From assembly GCF_037646705.1 (NCBI RefSeq), contig NZ_JBBHER010000004.1, forward strand, positions 186,001-250,000: a DNA stretch of 64,000 nt, given 5' to 3'. A program made the position numbers and the translations under genes. The notes under the pieces are model-generated. The model was given only the letters and a program-made list of their open reading frames with translations, was not told where the DNA came from and made no database searches. Of the stretch, positions 35,315-44,744 are shown one piece after another (the first letter of the stretch is position 1; every line of letters begins with the position of its first letter). The DNA comes from Pikeienuella litoralis (GTDB lineage Bacteria > Pseudomonadota > Alphaproteobacteria > Rhodobacterales > Rhodobacteraceae).

Positions 35315-36814
35315 ATGATACGCCTGACCGCCGCGAGCGCTTTCGCATTCGCCGTCGCCATGGGGCCCGCGTTCGGACAGGTGTCGCCTGCTGAACTCGA
35401 CGCGATATCGATCCCCGACAAGGTCGAAACGGCGATCGGCGCGCTTGAATTTTTCGACGGGGTGCCGACCGACGCCACGGTCGCCGCCGTCTACGACAAC
35501 CTCGACCGCATGCGCGGCATGGAGGTCTTTCTCGACAATGTCGGCGCCGTGTCGATGTACAGCGTGCGCAAGGGGCTGGCCGACGCCGGGGCCGAGGGCG
35601 CGAACCGGATCGCGCTCTTCGAGCAGCTGCTGAATTCCCAAACTCTCGTCGTGACAGCCAACACCTCGACGCTCTATGCCTACACCTACACCGATCTCGC
35701 CAAGGACGGGCCGACCGTCATCGAGATTCCGCCCGGCATGCTCGGCTTTCTCAATGACGCCTGGCGGCGCTTCGTCGGCAACATGGGCGTCACCGGGCCG
35801 GACGAGGGCAAGGGCGGCAAATACCTCGTCGTTCCGCCGGGCTATGCCGGCGACATCCCTGACGGGTATTTCCTGCTGAAGCCGCCCACCAACCGGAACT
35901 TCATGTTCCTGCGGGGGTCGATCGCGAAGGGACTGGAGCCCGCGGTGGACAACATCACCTCCACGCTGCGCGTCTATCCGCTGAAGGACGCGGCGAGCCC
36001 GGCGGCGACGGAATTCGTCAACATGTCGAACAAGGCCTTCAACACGGTCTTTCCCAGCGATTTCACATATTTCGAGAATCTCGACGCGATCGTCCAGGAA
36101 GAGCCGATCGACGCGATCAGCCCGGAGGTGCGCGGCGCGATCGCATCCATCGGCATCGTCAAGGGCCGGCCTTTCGCCCCGGACGACCGGATGAAGACGC
36201 TGCTGACAGAGGCGGCCACTCTGGCGGACGCCGCCTCGCGCGCCATCACCTACCACCCCCGCATCGACGGCGTACGGATCTATCCCGACGACCCGAACAG
36301 GGTCTGGTCCACGGCCTTCGCGAACAAGAACACCAGCTTCGAAGCCGACGGCGCGATGGGGCTCGACGCGCGCGTGCTATACTACTTCAACGCGGGAGGC
36401 GTGACCCCGGCCATGGCCACCAGCCATGTGGGCCAGGGATCGGACTATGCGCTGGCGCTGCTCGACGCCAAAGGGCAAGCGTTCGACGGCGCGAAGACCT
36501 ACAAGCTCCATCTTCCCAAGGACGTGCCGGTCAACGACTTCTGGGCCGTCACGATCTACGACACCCAGACCCGTTCCCAGCTTCAGACCGGGCAGCCGTT
36601 TCCGACCATCGGCAGCCAGACCAGGGGCATGACCGCGAACGCCGACGGCTCCTATGACGTCTACTTCGCGCCCGAAGCTCCCAAGGGCAAGGAAGGCAAC
36701 TGGGTCCAGACCACGCCTGACAAGAGCTGGTTCACAATCCTGCGCATGTACGGCCCGTTGGAACCCTGGTTCAACAAGACCTGGCGGCCCGGCGAGATCG
36801 AGATTGTAAACTGA
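35315..36814 (+). CDS. DUF1254/DUF1214 periplasmic protein
   Basis: A 499-residue secreted protein with signal MIRLTAASAFAFAVAMGPAF. The N-terminal DUF1254 part includes LVVTANTSTLYAYTYTDLAK and KYLVVPPGYAGDIPDGYFLL. The C-terminal DUF1214 part includes LPKDVPVNDFWAVTIYDTQT, QLQTGQPFPTIGS and a final WFTILRMYGPLEPWFNKTW. Proteins of this type are widespread in soil and marine bacteria, and their biochemistry is mostly undefined. GAGGAGAATTGAGGG before the ATG is a strong ribosome site, and the AraC-type domain gene ends three bases upstream. A second member follows. Confidence 0.88.
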   Translation: MIRLTAASAFAFAVAMGPAFGQVSPAELDAISIPDKVETAIGALEFFDGVPTDATVAAVYDNLDRMRGMEVFLDNVGAVSMYSVRKGLADAGAEGANRIALFEQLLNSQTLVVTANTSTLYAYTYTDLAKDGPTVIEIPPGMLGFLNDAWRRFVGNMGVTGPDEGKGGKYLVVPPGYAGDIPDGYFLLKPPTNRNFMFLRGSIAKGLEPAVDNITSTLRVYPLKDAASPAATEFVNMSNKAFNTVFPSDFTYFENLDAIVQEEPIDAISPEVRGAIASIGIVKGRPFAPDDRMKTLLTEAATLADAASRAITYHPRIDGVRIYPDDPNRVWSTAFANKNTSFEADGAMGLDARVLYYFNAGGVTPAMATSHVGQGSDYALALLDAKGQAFDGAKTYKLHLPKDVPVNDFWAVTIYDTQTRSQLQTGQPFPTIGSQTRGMTANADGSYDVYFAPEAPKGKEGNWVQTTPDKSWFTILRMYGPLEPWFNKTWRPGEIEIVN

Positions 36815-36872
36815 CGCGGTCATTTCCCGCTCGTTTTCAACGTGGTTGGACGAGCGCAACTTGAGGTATTTC

Positions 36873-38333
36873 ATGCTACGGAAACATCTGACATCAAGAC
36901 TGATGGCGGCCGCCGCTCTCTGCCTTGCGCTGCCCGCGCAAGCGCAGGAGGCGCCAAAACCTGAGGAGATCGCCGCGCAGGCCTATCTTTATGGGCTGCA
37001 ACAGGCGATTTACTATGGTCAGCGCTGGACCTACACCCAGAACGACGCCAAGGATAATATCGTCTATGCCGGGCTGAACCAGTTTTCCTGGGTGCGCAAG
37101 CAGATCACGCCCGACTATCCGGTGGTTACGCCGAATGCGACCACGCTCTACGGCGCCGGCTTTCTTGACCTGCGCGCCGGGCCGGTCGTCATCGAGGCGC
37201 CGGAAATCACCGACCGCTATTTCAGCGTCCAGGTCATGGACCAATACGGCATTTTCCGAATGATCGTCGGGTCGCCATTCAATGGCGCACGGGCGCGAAA
37301 ATATATCCTGGTGCCGCCGGGGTACACCGGCAATATTCCGGCCGATTTTCGGACCACCGAAATCGTGCAATGGCCGGCTCTGACCGCGTATGGCGTCGTG
37401 CGGATGGCCGTCGAAACAGGCTCCGAAGCCGAGATCAAGACGATCAACGGCTATCAGGATGAAACCACCATCACGCCCCTGGCCGACTGGCTGGCCAATG
37501 GGCGCAAGGGCGTCCCCCAGGCCGACAGAGCGATCGTGAAGGGTGATTTCGCTATTCCCGAAGGTCTGCCCGAATATCAGTTCGGTCAGGTCGACAAACA
37601 GACCGCCGAACAATATTTCACCTTGCTCAGCGTCATCTTGAACGATCCGACCATGCCGACGCTCAAGGATTCCATCATGGAAGCCGACATGCTCAAGCAG
37701 CTTGAGGCGTTCAACATTGGCAAGGGGCTTACCTTTGACTGGGCCAAGCTGACGACGGAGCGGCAAACGGCGCTGAAAAATGGGTTCAAGGCTGGATTTG
37801 ACAACGCGCGCAAGGCCCTGAAGACCAACATGATAGACATGAACGGCTGGGGCGTCGTGCGCAATGACGGCGGATTTGAAACCCGCTGGATGGACCGCGC
37901 GATCATCGCGGACGCAGCCTGGGCCGCGCCGGACAAGAACATCTCGCATGGCGGCGCGTTCCTGTTCGCGGATTCCGAAGGCAAACCGTTTGACGGCAAG
38001 AACAAATACACCCTGACTTTCGACATGAACGATCTGCCGCCGGTCACTCAAGTCTGGTCCATTCCGATCTACAGCGCTGAAGGCTATTTCGTGGCCAATG
38101 AGATCAACCGCTACACCGTCAACAGTTTCATGCTGAAATCTGGCGAACTGGTCGCCAAGGACGGCAAGCTGAAGATCTATATTCAAAACGAAAAGCCCGC
38201 CGATCCGGATCAGGCGACGAACTGGCTCCCGGCGCCGCCAGAAGGGTTCCGCTTCACCGCGCGGTTTTACGGCCCCTACGCTCCGCTCGTGAACGGAACC
38301 TACGACATGCCGAAGGTGGTCAAAGCGCAATAA
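36873..38333 (+). CDS. DUF1254/DUF1214 periplasmic protein
   Basis: A 486-residue secreted protein. I start at ATG 36873 (MLRKHLTSRLMAAAALCLAL), preceded by TTGAGG at the right distance; a TTG nine codons earlier gives no better signal peptide. Cleavage is near AQA-QE. DUF1254 features are AYLYGLQQAIYYGQRW, TPNATTLYGAGFLDL and DRYFSVQVMDQYG. The DUF1214 part has YTLTFDMNDLPPVTQVWSIP and a final FTARFYGPYAPLVNGTYDMP. It lies 58 bases after its paralogue, so the two are probably one transcript. They are clearly diverged and not a recent duplication. Confidence 0.88.
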   Translation: MLRKHLTSRLMAAAALCLALPAQAQEAPKPEEIAAQAYLYGLQQAIYYGQRWTYTQNDAKDNIVYAGLNQFSWVRKQITPDYPVVTPNATTLYGAGFLDLRAGPVVIEAPEITDRYFSVQVMDQYGIFRMIVGSPFNGARARKYILVPPGYTGNIPADFRTTEIVQWPALTAYGVVRMAVETGSEAEIKTINGYQDETTITPLADWLANGRKGVPQADRAIVKGDFAIPEGLPEYQFGQVDKQTAEQYFTLLSVILNDPTMPTLKDSIMEADMLKQLEAFNIGKGLTFDWAKLTTERQTALKNGFKAGFDNARKALKTNMIDMNGWGVVRNDGGFETRWMDRAIIADAAWAAPDKNISHGGAFLFADSEGKPFDGKNKYTLTFDMNDLPPVTQVWSIPIYSAEGYFVANEINRYTVNSFMLKSGELVAKDGKLKIYIQNEKPADPDQATNWLPAPPEGFRFTARFYGPYAPLVNGTYDMPKVVKAQ

Positions 38334-38542
38334 GCCATCAGGGGTGACTGCGGATGGGGTCTCCAAACCAGGCTATCCCATCCCGGTCTCGCTTGTATGG
38401 GCCGCTGGAGTCCTGATCCGACAAATCCCGGCGGCGCGCCGGCCGCGCCTTCTCCGCCCCCTTCCACGAACTCCGCGCCAGAGCGCGTTGGCGGAGGCCG
38501 AAGCGCCCGGCATGCGCGGCGCCGCCGGCGGTGAAGGAGAGT
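38334..38542. other. Convergent intergenic space
   Basis: Lies between the stop of the plus-strand DUF1254 gene and the stop of the minus-strand membrane protein. I see no gene and no clear perfect terminator hairpin. Confidence 0.4.
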
Positions 38543-38962
38543 TCATTCCGGCCGGTCTCGCCCAACGCCATGGCCGTAAACCAGCCGCCCGGCGAACCAC
38601 CCGCCGACGAGAAGCGCGATGAACCCGCCCGCATCGAGCAAGAGAGACACCTGATCCGGCGCGACCGGTCGCAGATGATCGAGCCCCAACAGCAGCCGCG
38701 CCGCGAAGAATGTGAATGCGGCCAGCATCGCGCTCATATGCGTCCAGGCGTCTCGCATCGGCGCGCCGTCAGGCACGCGCGGCAATTCGACCATGCCGGC
38801 CAACATGGCGAGCACAGCGACCGCGCAGCCGACGGCGAGCAGCCCGCCCGACCAGCGCCAGGCCGCCTCTCCCAGCCAGAGGCTTGCGAAATCGGCGGCG
38901 ACGGCAAGCGACCAGCAGGCGACCGGGAAATGCGCGAACGCGGGATGCAGGGGGTGGCGCAT
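38543..38962 (-). CDS. DUF2231-like four-helix membrane protein
   Basis: A 139-residue integral membrane protein. It starts MRHPLHPAFAHFPVACWSLA, the His-Pro-x-x-x-His motif typical of DUF2231 proteins, followed by about four hydrophobic helices (LLAVGCAVAVLAMLAGMVEL; FIALLVGGWFAGRLVYGHG). Conserved His at helix ends suggest haem or metal binding, as proposed for related families. It lies four bases after the upstream small membrane protein gene, so both are one operon. Confidence 0.78.
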   Translation of the reverse strand: MRHPLHPAFAHFPVACWSLAVAADFASLWLGEAAWRWSGGLLAVGCAVAVLAMLAGMVELPRVPDGAPMRDAWTHMSAMLAAFTFFAARLLLGLDHLRPVAPDQVSLLLDAGGFIALLVGGWFAGRLVYGHGVGRDRPE

Positions 38963-38966
38963 GGCG

Positions 38967-39305
38967 TCAGATCACCTGGGAGAGAACGGTCAGGAACCCG
39001 ATCACGGCCACGCCGGCATGGATCACGACGACGGCTTTGGGCGCCAGGCGTTTGCGCAGATGAAACGAGGCGAGGAAGAACCCGCCCAGCGCGGCCACCA
39101 GCAAGATCACGAAGCCGATCAGGACGGTCTGCGAGGCCGCCCCCTCGACCAACGCCGCGATCAGCAGAATGAGCCCCAGCGCGCCGAGGCCGGCGTGCAA
39201 GAGCGAGACCGTCCACGGCGCGAGTTTGCCTCGCAGCACATGTCCGGCGAGGTAGAGCCCCCCGAGCGCTGCGATTGCGAAGACGATGACGGCGTAGGTT
39301 ATCAT
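38967..39305 (-). CDS. Small four-helix membrane protein, unknown function
   Basis: A 112-residue, almost wholly hydrophobic protein with four helices: MITYAVIVFAIAALGGLYLA, LLHAGLGALGLILLIAALV, LIGFVILLVAALGGFFLASF and VVVIHAGVAVIGFLTVLSQV. The two halves resemble one another (LAPWTVSLLHAGLGALG versus LAPKAVVVIHAGVAVIG), indicating an internal duplication with a His in each repeat. It is co-transcribed with the DUF2231-like gene. I do not recognise a named family. Confidence 0.7.
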   Translation of the reverse strand: MITYAVIVFAIAALGGLYLAGHVLRGKLAPWTVSLLHAGLGALGLILLIAALVEGAASQTVLIGFVILLVAALGGFFLASFHLRKRLAPKAVVVIHAGVAVIGFLTVLSQVI

Positions 39306-39790
39306 GTCGGTTTCCTTCCGATCGGGGTTGGATGACGACCGACGCCGCGAAGGGCGTCCCCGCCCGTCACCGCCTCGCCCATCATCGCGCTATCTGGCCG
39401 TTGGATACGGCGCGCGGCGTTACGTTCCCGAGAAATGCGCGAAATTTCGCAGAGCGGCGTAGAAATCCGCCTCACCGTCAAACGTGGAGACGATGGCCCG
39501 GTGGTCATGGCGGCGATCCTGCCGCCGTCGCGCGGAAAACCTGCTTGTCCCCGCCGTTCAAATACCCGGAACCACCTCTTCAGCGCCTTTTGCAGGAAAA
39601 ATGAGTGTTGGAGAGCGAACGGGCCGGACGCTGGCGCTGGCGGCGACGAAGAGAGATGTGAACAATTTCTTGCAAAGCAGGCGATAGAGTTGATCATGTG
39701 GACTGCTTGGTCCTGCTCGCTCCGGAAACTCCGAACGAGGCGCGCCTCGCCGAAGTGCACGCCAATCGCCGGCTGGAGGAGCTTCTCTAA
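39306..39790. other. Intergenic stretch holding repeat copy B and the promoter of the oxidoreductase/ABC operon
   Basis: No convincing gene. A long antisense frame crosses it but only as a shadow of the oxidoreductase gene. The notable content is the 39510-39579 repeat. Confidence 0.45.
39510..39579 (+). repeat. Diverged repeat, copy B (partner at 19028-19097)
   Basis: Ungapped 70-base match, 53 of 70 identical by my count, to the copy inside the mobile-element graveyard. Upstream both copies also share GCGAAAT and CTCACCG blocks in the same order. Confidence 0.5.
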
Positions 39791-41122
39791 ATGCCTGGAC
39801 CGCGCCCGACCCCCGTACATGGCGATGAAACGCTTCCAAAATCCGTCGACGTCGTTGTGATCGGCGGCGGGATCATCGGCGCGTCCACGGCGCTGGAGCT
39901 CGCGGAACGCGGATTGAAGGTCGCGCTCTGCGAAAAGGGCGGGATCGCCCAGGAGCAGTCGAGCCGGAACTGGGGCTGGGTCCGGATCGCCCGCCGCGAC
40001 CCGCGAGAGGTCCCGCTGATGGCGGAGGCGCTCCGGCTTTGGTCTGGGCTCAGCGAGCGCGTCGGCGCCGACACCGGCTACCGGCGGACGGGCGTCGTCT
40101 ACATGTGCGACAGTGATGAAGCGGTCTCGAAATATGACAGATGGCGCCAGAACCTGGAGCCCTTTCAGATCAGTTCGCGCATTCTCTCGCCGGCCGATCT
40201 CAAGGAGAAGTTTCCTGACGCGGACCTGCCCTATCCGGGCGCGCTCTACACCCCGGAAGATGGCCGCGCGGAGCCGCAAAAGGCGGGGCCGGCCATCGCG
40301 GAGGCGGCGCGGGCCGCCGGCGTCGCGATCCTGACGGAGTGCGCGGCGAGAGGGGTCGAGACGTCCGGAGGCGCCGTCTCCGGCGTGGTGACGGAGCGCG
40401 GGCGGATCGGCTGTTCGTCGGTCGTGCTCGCGGGGGGCGCATGGTCCAACCTCTTTTGCGGCAATTTCGGGATCGACCTGCCGCAGCTCGGCGTCATCAG
40501 CAATGTCCTGCGCACCGAGCCGCTCGAGGGTGGGCCGGAGGAGGCGATCTGGTGCAAGGATTTCGCGATCAGAAAGCGGCAGGACGGCGGCTATACGGTC
40601 GCCCGCGGCTCGGGAAACAATGTCGATATCGTGCCGAACTCCTTCCGATACGGCCTCAGGTTCTTTTCCGCCTTCAGGATGCAGCGCCGCGATCTGAGCT
40701 TCCGCCTCGGCGCGCAGTTCTTCCATGAGCTCAACCGGCCGAAGAGTTGGACCATGAACGAGACAAGCCCTTTCGAATATGAGCGGGTGCTCGACCCCAA
40801 ACCTTCGGCGAGAATGTTGAGAGACCTGCTGACCAACGCGGCCAAGAGCTTTCCCGTGTTCAAGGCCGCGAAGGTCGCTCAGGCATGGGGCGGATGCATC
40901 GATGTGACGCCGGATGCGATTCCCGTGATTTCCGCGGTCGAGTCCGTGCCGGGCTTTCATATCGCGACGGGCTTTTCCGGCCATGGCTTCGGCATCGGGC
41001 CAGGCGCGGGCAAGCTGATGGCGGATATCGTCACAAACGCGACGCCATGCGTCGACCCGAAGGAGTTTCGGTTTTCCCGCTTCACGGACGGAAGCAGGAT
41101 CGCCCCGATGGAAGGGACTTGA
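39791..41122 (+). CDS. FAD-dependent oxidoreductase, DadA-like D-amino-acid or amine dehydrogenase
   Basis: A 443-residue flavoprotein of the DAO family. The FAD motif is VDVVVIGGGIIGASTALELA at residue 18, and SSRNWGWVRIARRDPREVPL follows, where DadA-type enzymes contact flavin. The C-terminal GFSGHGFGIGPGAGKLMADI is the usual closing flavin site. It probably oxidises a D-amino acid, opine or secondary amine. It is followed after 79 bases by a dipeptide-type ABC operon on the same strand, so import and oxidation of the same nitrogen compound is a reasonable inference. Confidence 0.87.
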   Translation: MPGPRPTPVHGDETLPKSVDVVVIGGGIIGASTALELAERGLKVALCEKGGIAQEQSSRNWGWVRIARRDPREVPLMAEALRLWSGLSERVGADTGYRRTGVVYMCDSDEAVSKYDRWRQNLEPFQISSRILSPADLKEKFPDADLPYPGALYTPEDGRAEPQKAGPAIAEAARAAGVAILTECAARGVETSGGAVSGVVTERGRIGCSSVVLAGGAWSNLFCGNFGIDLPQLGVISNVLRTEPLEGGPEEAIWCKDFAIRKRQDGGYTVARGSGNNVDIVPNSFRYGLRFFSAFRMQRRDLSFRLGAQFFHELNRPKSWTMNETSPFEYERVLDPKPSARMLRDLLTNAAKSFPVFKAAKVAQAWGGCIDVTPDAIPVISAVESVPGFHIATGFSGHGFGIGPGAGKLMADIVTNATPCVDPKEFRFSRFTDGSRIAPMEGT

Positions 41123-41201
41123 GCGAAAGGGCGCTTCCTGTCGACGTCCGGATCTGGCCGGCCCTGATAAAAACGACAAACACAACAGAGAGGTGCACCC
41201 A

Positions 41202-42848
41202 ATGACAAAGAAGATTGAAACGACCCCCGGACTCAACCGGCGAGATGCGATGAAATTCGGCGCGGCGGCGTTCCTGATGTCGAGCGCGGCGAGCCGCGCT
41301 TTCGCTGCGAATGAGGCCCCCGCCGGCCAGGTGATCATCGGCTTTTCTCAGGAGCCGACGGTCTTCAACCCGCACATGCTCCATATCGAGGTGGACGACG
41401 GCATTCATTGGAATGTGTTCGACCCGCTCTTTAGCGTGCTTTCCAATGGCGAATTCGCCCCCGCCCTGGCGAAGGAGGTGCCGACGGTCGAGAATGGGGG
41501 CATCTCCGAGGATGGCCTGAAATGGCGGGTGAAGCTGCGCGAGGGCGTGACCTGGCACGATGGGACGCCCTTCACCGCCGAAGACGTGAAATTTACGCTG
41601 GAGCTGACCGTAGACCCCGGGTTCCGTTCAATGCGGCGCACTGGGCATGAACTTGTGCGCAACATCGAAATCGTGTCGGATCATGAGATCACCTGGGAGA
41701 TGGCGGCGCCTTTCGCTCCCTATCCGGCCATCCTCTCCTGGACGCATATCGTCCCGAAACACGCGTTCGCGAACGAGCCCGACCTGAACGCCGCCGCCTT
41801 CAACAACGCCCCGATCGGCACGGGCGCCTACAAATGGGACACACGCGTTCCCGGCGATCATATTCTGCTGAAGGCGAACACCGACTATTGGGGCGAAGGC
41901 CCGCACCTGGAGACCGTGGTCTTCAAATACATTCCCGACATGACGGTCATGTACACGCAGTTCAAGACCGGAGATATCGACGTCATTGCGCTCCAAGGCA
42001 TCGCGCCAGATCGTTTCGAGGAGGCCAAGGCTCTCGACGGTCTCACGGTTGTCGTCGCGCCTTCGGGCACGATTGAATCGTTCTCTCTCAACATGGGCAA
42101 ACCGCAGTTTCAGGATCCGGCCGTTCGTCTGGCCCTCTATCATGCGATCGACAAGGCTACGATCATCGACGCCATCTACTATGGCGTCCCCAGTCCGACG
42201 GAGAGCTACCTCCCGCAGCAGTCGCCCTATTACAATCCGGATTTGTCGAAGCACGAATACTCGCTTGAGAAGGCCAACGCGCTTCTCGACGGCGCCGGCT
42301 GGGCTCGCGGCTCCGATGGCGTCCGGGAGAAGGACGGCGTGCGTCTCGCGTTCACGAACTCGACCACCGCAGGCAACCAGAACCGCGAACAGATGCAGCA
42401 GTTCGTGCAGCAGGCATTCGGCGAAATCGGCGTCGAAATGACCATCAAGAACCTGCCCCCGGCCGTGATGTGGGGTGAATATTACATGCAGTCTCAATTC
42501 GACAGCATCGTTGTCGGCAACACTTTCGTGACCGGCCCGGACCCGGACACGACGAATTACTTCATGTCCACCAAGACCAACGCCAAGGGCGGCTCGGGAC
42601 AGAACAACTGGCAGATCGACATTCCCGAGGTCGACCAGCTCCTGGAGGAGGGTGGCAAGCTTTTCGTGCCAGCGGAGCGCAAGAAGGTCTATTTCCGAAT
42701 CCAGGAGGTCATGCGCGAACACCTGCCGCTCCTGCCGATTTTCCAATATGCGAATCTTCGCGGCCACAAGGCGAATCTGGAGGGATATGCGCCAAACGTG
42801 AATCTGCGAATCACGACGTGGAACGTGAACGCCTGGAAATGGGCCTGA
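41202..42848 (+). CDS. Peptide/opine ABC transporter substrate-binding protein (SBP family 5), Tat signal
   Basis: A 548-residue periplasmic binding protein. I start at ATG 41202 with AGAGAGG eight bases upstream, rather than the GTG three codons earlier that sits within this site. The N-terminus contains LNRRDAMKFGAAAFLM, a twin-arginine signal, and cleavage is near SRAFAA. Family 5 features are PALAKEVPTVENGGISEDGL, WRVKLREGVTWHDGTPFTAE and VRLALYHAIDKATII. It is the first transporter gene of the operon and the DadA-like gene lies directly upstream. The ligand cannot be read from the sequence. Confidence 0.92.
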   Translation: MTKKIETTPGLNRRDAMKFGAAAFLMSSAASRAFAANEAPAGQVIIGFSQEPTVFNPHMLHIEVDDGIHWNVFDPLFSVLSNGEFAPALAKEVPTVENGGISEDGLKWRVKLREGVTWHDGTPFTAEDVKFTLELTVDPGFRSMRRTGHELVRNIEIVSDHEITWEMAAPFAPYPAILSWTHIVPKHAFANEPDLNAAAFNNAPIGTGAYKWDTRVPGDHILLKANTDYWGEGPHLETVVFKYIPDMTVMYTQFKTGDIDVIALQGIAPDRFEEAKALDGLTVVVAPSGTIESFSLNMGKPQFQDPAVRLALYHAIDKATIIDAIYYGVPSPTESYLPQQSPYYNPDLSKHEYSLEKANALLDGAGWARGSDGVREKDGVRLAFTNSTTAGNQNREQMQQFVQQAFGEIGVEMTIKNLPPAVMWGEYYMQSQFDSIVVGNTFVTGPDPDTTNYFMSTKTNAKGGSGQNNWQIDIPEVDQLLEEGGKLFVPAERKKVYFRIQEVMREHLPLLPIFQYANLRGHKANLEGYAPNVNLRITTWNVNAWKWA

Positions 42849-42860
42849 CCGATCGCCAGA

Positions 42861-42884
42861 GCCGCCCCGCGTCAGCGGGGCGGC
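42861..42884 (+). promoter_or_regulatory. Stem-loop between binding-protein and permease genes
   Basis: A perfect 10-bp stem GCCGCCCCGC/GCGGGGCGGC with loop GTCA, 12 bases past the binding-protein stop and 23 before the permease start. It has no T-run. Such hairpins commonly protect the upstream mRNA or cause partial termination, so that the binding protein is made in excess of the membrane components. Confidence 0.75.
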
Positions 42885-42907
42885 GCCAGCAATTCGAGGT
42901 GTAAGCC

Positions 42908-43858
42908 ATGCCCCGATTCCTTGCTCATCGCGTGGGCCACAGTCTTGTTCTGCTCGTTCTCGTCTCGATGGTCGGGTTTGCGGTTCTGAACCTCGCGCCG
43001 GGTGGGCCGCTTTCGCAGTTCTCCCTGGCCCCGGGCATGAGCCAGGCGGACCTTGACCGCATCGCCGCGCAGATGGGCCTCGATCGCCCGCTCGCCGTTC
43101 AATATCTCGATTGGTTCTGGCGCCTTTTCATCGGAGACTGGGGCGAGAGCTTCCGCGACGGCGCGCCGGTGCTGAAGGTCATCGGCCGGCACTTGTTCGC
43201 GACGATGTTGCTGATGCTGAGCTCCACCGTCATCTCGATCGGGTTCGGCACGCTCGTCGGCGTCATCGGGGCGACGCGGCGCTATTCGCTTTTCGATTAC
43301 ACCGCGACCGTGCTGGCGATGATCGCTCTCTCGATCCCGACATTCTGGTTCGGCCTCGTCGCGATCTACGTTTTCGCGCTGGAGCTCGGCTGGCTTCCCG
43401 CCGGCAACATGTACGCGATCGGCGACGGCTCGGTGGCGGATTACGCCATCCATCTGATCATGCCGTCGATCGTCCTTGCTCTTGTGAATGTCGCGATCTG
43501 GTCGCGCTATATGCGCTCCTCCATGCTCGATGTGATCGATCAGGATTATATCCGGACGGCCCGCGCCAAAGGGCTGACGCGGAGACGGGTGCTTTACGGC
43601 CATGTGATCCGCAATGCGCTGATCCCGATGATCACGCTGGCCGGAATCCAGCTGCCGACGCTGCTTTCCGGCGCGCTGGTGACGGAGACGGTGTTTACCT
43701 GGCCGGGCATGGGCCGGCTCTTTCTCGATAGTCTCGGCTATCAGGATTACCCCGTCGTGATGGGCATTCTGATGTTTTCGGCGATCCTCGTCCTGATCGG
43801 AAATCTGGTGGCGGATATTCTCGTCGCCATCGCCGATCCGCGCGTCAGGCTGGAGTGA
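42908..43858 (+). CDS. Dipeptide-type ABC transporter permease (DppB-like)
   Basis: A 316-residue inner-membrane permease. It starts MPRFLAHRVGHSLVLLVLVS, the DppB-type first helix, then VGFAVLNLAPGGPLSQF. The EAA loop is DYIRTARAKGLTRRRVLYGH, contacting the ATPase. Six helices are visible. GAGGTGTAAGCC lies before the ATG. Four bases separate its stop from the next permease start, so the two halves of the channel are translated together. Confidence 0.93.
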   Translation: MPRFLAHRVGHSLVLLVLVSMVGFAVLNLAPGGPLSQFSLAPGMSQADLDRIAAQMGLDRPLAVQYLDWFWRLFIGDWGESFRDGAPVLKVIGRHLFATMLLMLSSTVISIGFGTLVGVIGATRRYSLFDYTATVLAMIALSIPTFWFGLVAIYVFALELGWLPAGNMYAIGDGSVADYAIHLIMPSIVLALVNVAIWSRYMRSSMLDVIDQDYIRTARAKGLTRRRVLYGHVIRNALIPMITLAGIQLPTLLSGALVTETVFTWPGMGRLFLDSLGYQDYPVVMGILMFSAILVLIGNLVADILVAIADPRVRLE

Positions 43859-43862
43859 CGTC

Positions 43863-44744
43863 ATGACCGCAATCTTCGAGGTCGACACGCCGGAGCCGCG
43901 TTGGTGGCGCGCGCGGGCGGCGCGAAGGTTCTTCCGTCACAAGCTCGCGGTCACCGGCCTCGTGATGATCATCGTCCTCGTTTTCGCCTGTGTCGCCGGA
44001 CCGCACCTTCTGCCTTTCGACATGCTCTATATCGACCTGAGAGCGCGGTTCTCGCCGCCGCTGACGGGCGAGCATTACCTCGGGACGGATCCGCTTGGGC
44101 GTGATCTCGCCGCGCGGCTGCTGATGGCGGGGCGGATCTCGCTTCTGGTCGGCTTCGCGTCGATGGTGCTTTCCACGCTGATCGGCACGATCATCGGCGT
44201 CGTCGCAGGCTATTTCGGAGGATGGCTCGGGACGGCGCTGATGCGCTTCACGGATTCCTTTCTCTGCTTCCCGCAGATTTTCCTCCTGCTCGCTCTCGCC
44301 GCCTTCATCGAGCCGAGCGCGGTGATGATCACGATCATCATCGCGATCACGAGTTGGATGGAGATCGCCCGTATCGTTGCGGCCGAGGTTCGCTCGCTCC
44401 GCGAGCGCGACTTCATCGCCGCCGCGCGGATGAGCGGCGCCTCCGCCATGTGGATCATGTTCCGGGAGCTTCTGCCGAACGCGGCGGGATCGATCATCGT
44501 CGCCGCCACGCTGACTGTCGCCCGCGCGATCCTGATCGAGGCCTATGTGAGCTTCCTCGGCTACGGCATTCAGCCGCCTCTGCCGAGCTGGGGAAACATG
44601 CTGAACAACGCGCAGCAATATCTGGATACCGCGCCCTGGCTCGCCATTGTGCCGGGCATCGCGATCACCGCTGCGGTGACCGGGTTCAATTTCATCGGCG
44701 ACGGCCTCCGCGACGCGCTGGACGCAAGGAGCGACCCGCGATGA
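43863..44744 (+). CDS. Dipeptide-type ABC transporter permease (DppC-like)
   Basis: A 293-residue inner-membrane permease. An N-terminal cytoplasmic stretch leads to helix 1 (LAVTGLVMIIVLVFACVAG), then YLGTDPLGRDLAARLLMAGR, which is diagnostic of the DppC/OppC class. The EAA loop reads RDFIAAARMSGASAMWIMFR. Its TGA overlaps the next ATG by four bases. It pairs with the preceding DppB-like protein. Confidence 0.93.
   Translation: MTAIFEVDTPEPRWWRARAARRFFRHKLAVTGLVMIIVLVFACVAGPHLLPFDMLYIDLRARFSPPLTGEHYLGTDPLGRDLAARLLMAGRISLLVGFASMVLSTLIGTIIGVVAGYFGGWLGTALMRFTDSFLCFPQIFLLLALAAFIEPSAVMITIIIAITSWMEIARIVAAEVRSLRERDFIAAARMSGASAMWIMFRELLPNAAGSIIVAATLTVARAILIEAYVSFLGYGIQPPLPSWGNMLNNAQQYLDTAPWLAIVPGIAITAAVTGFNFIGDGLRDALDARSDPR

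Noticed and set aside
39302..41338. 678-codon minus-strand frame
   Set aside because: Antisense shadow of the DadA-like oxidoreductase, whose FAD motifs are unambiguous on the plus strand.
44222..44740. Extended N-terminus of the DppD-like ATPase
   Set aside because: It is the wrong frame of the preceding permease gene. The family start is at 44741, overlapping the permease stop.
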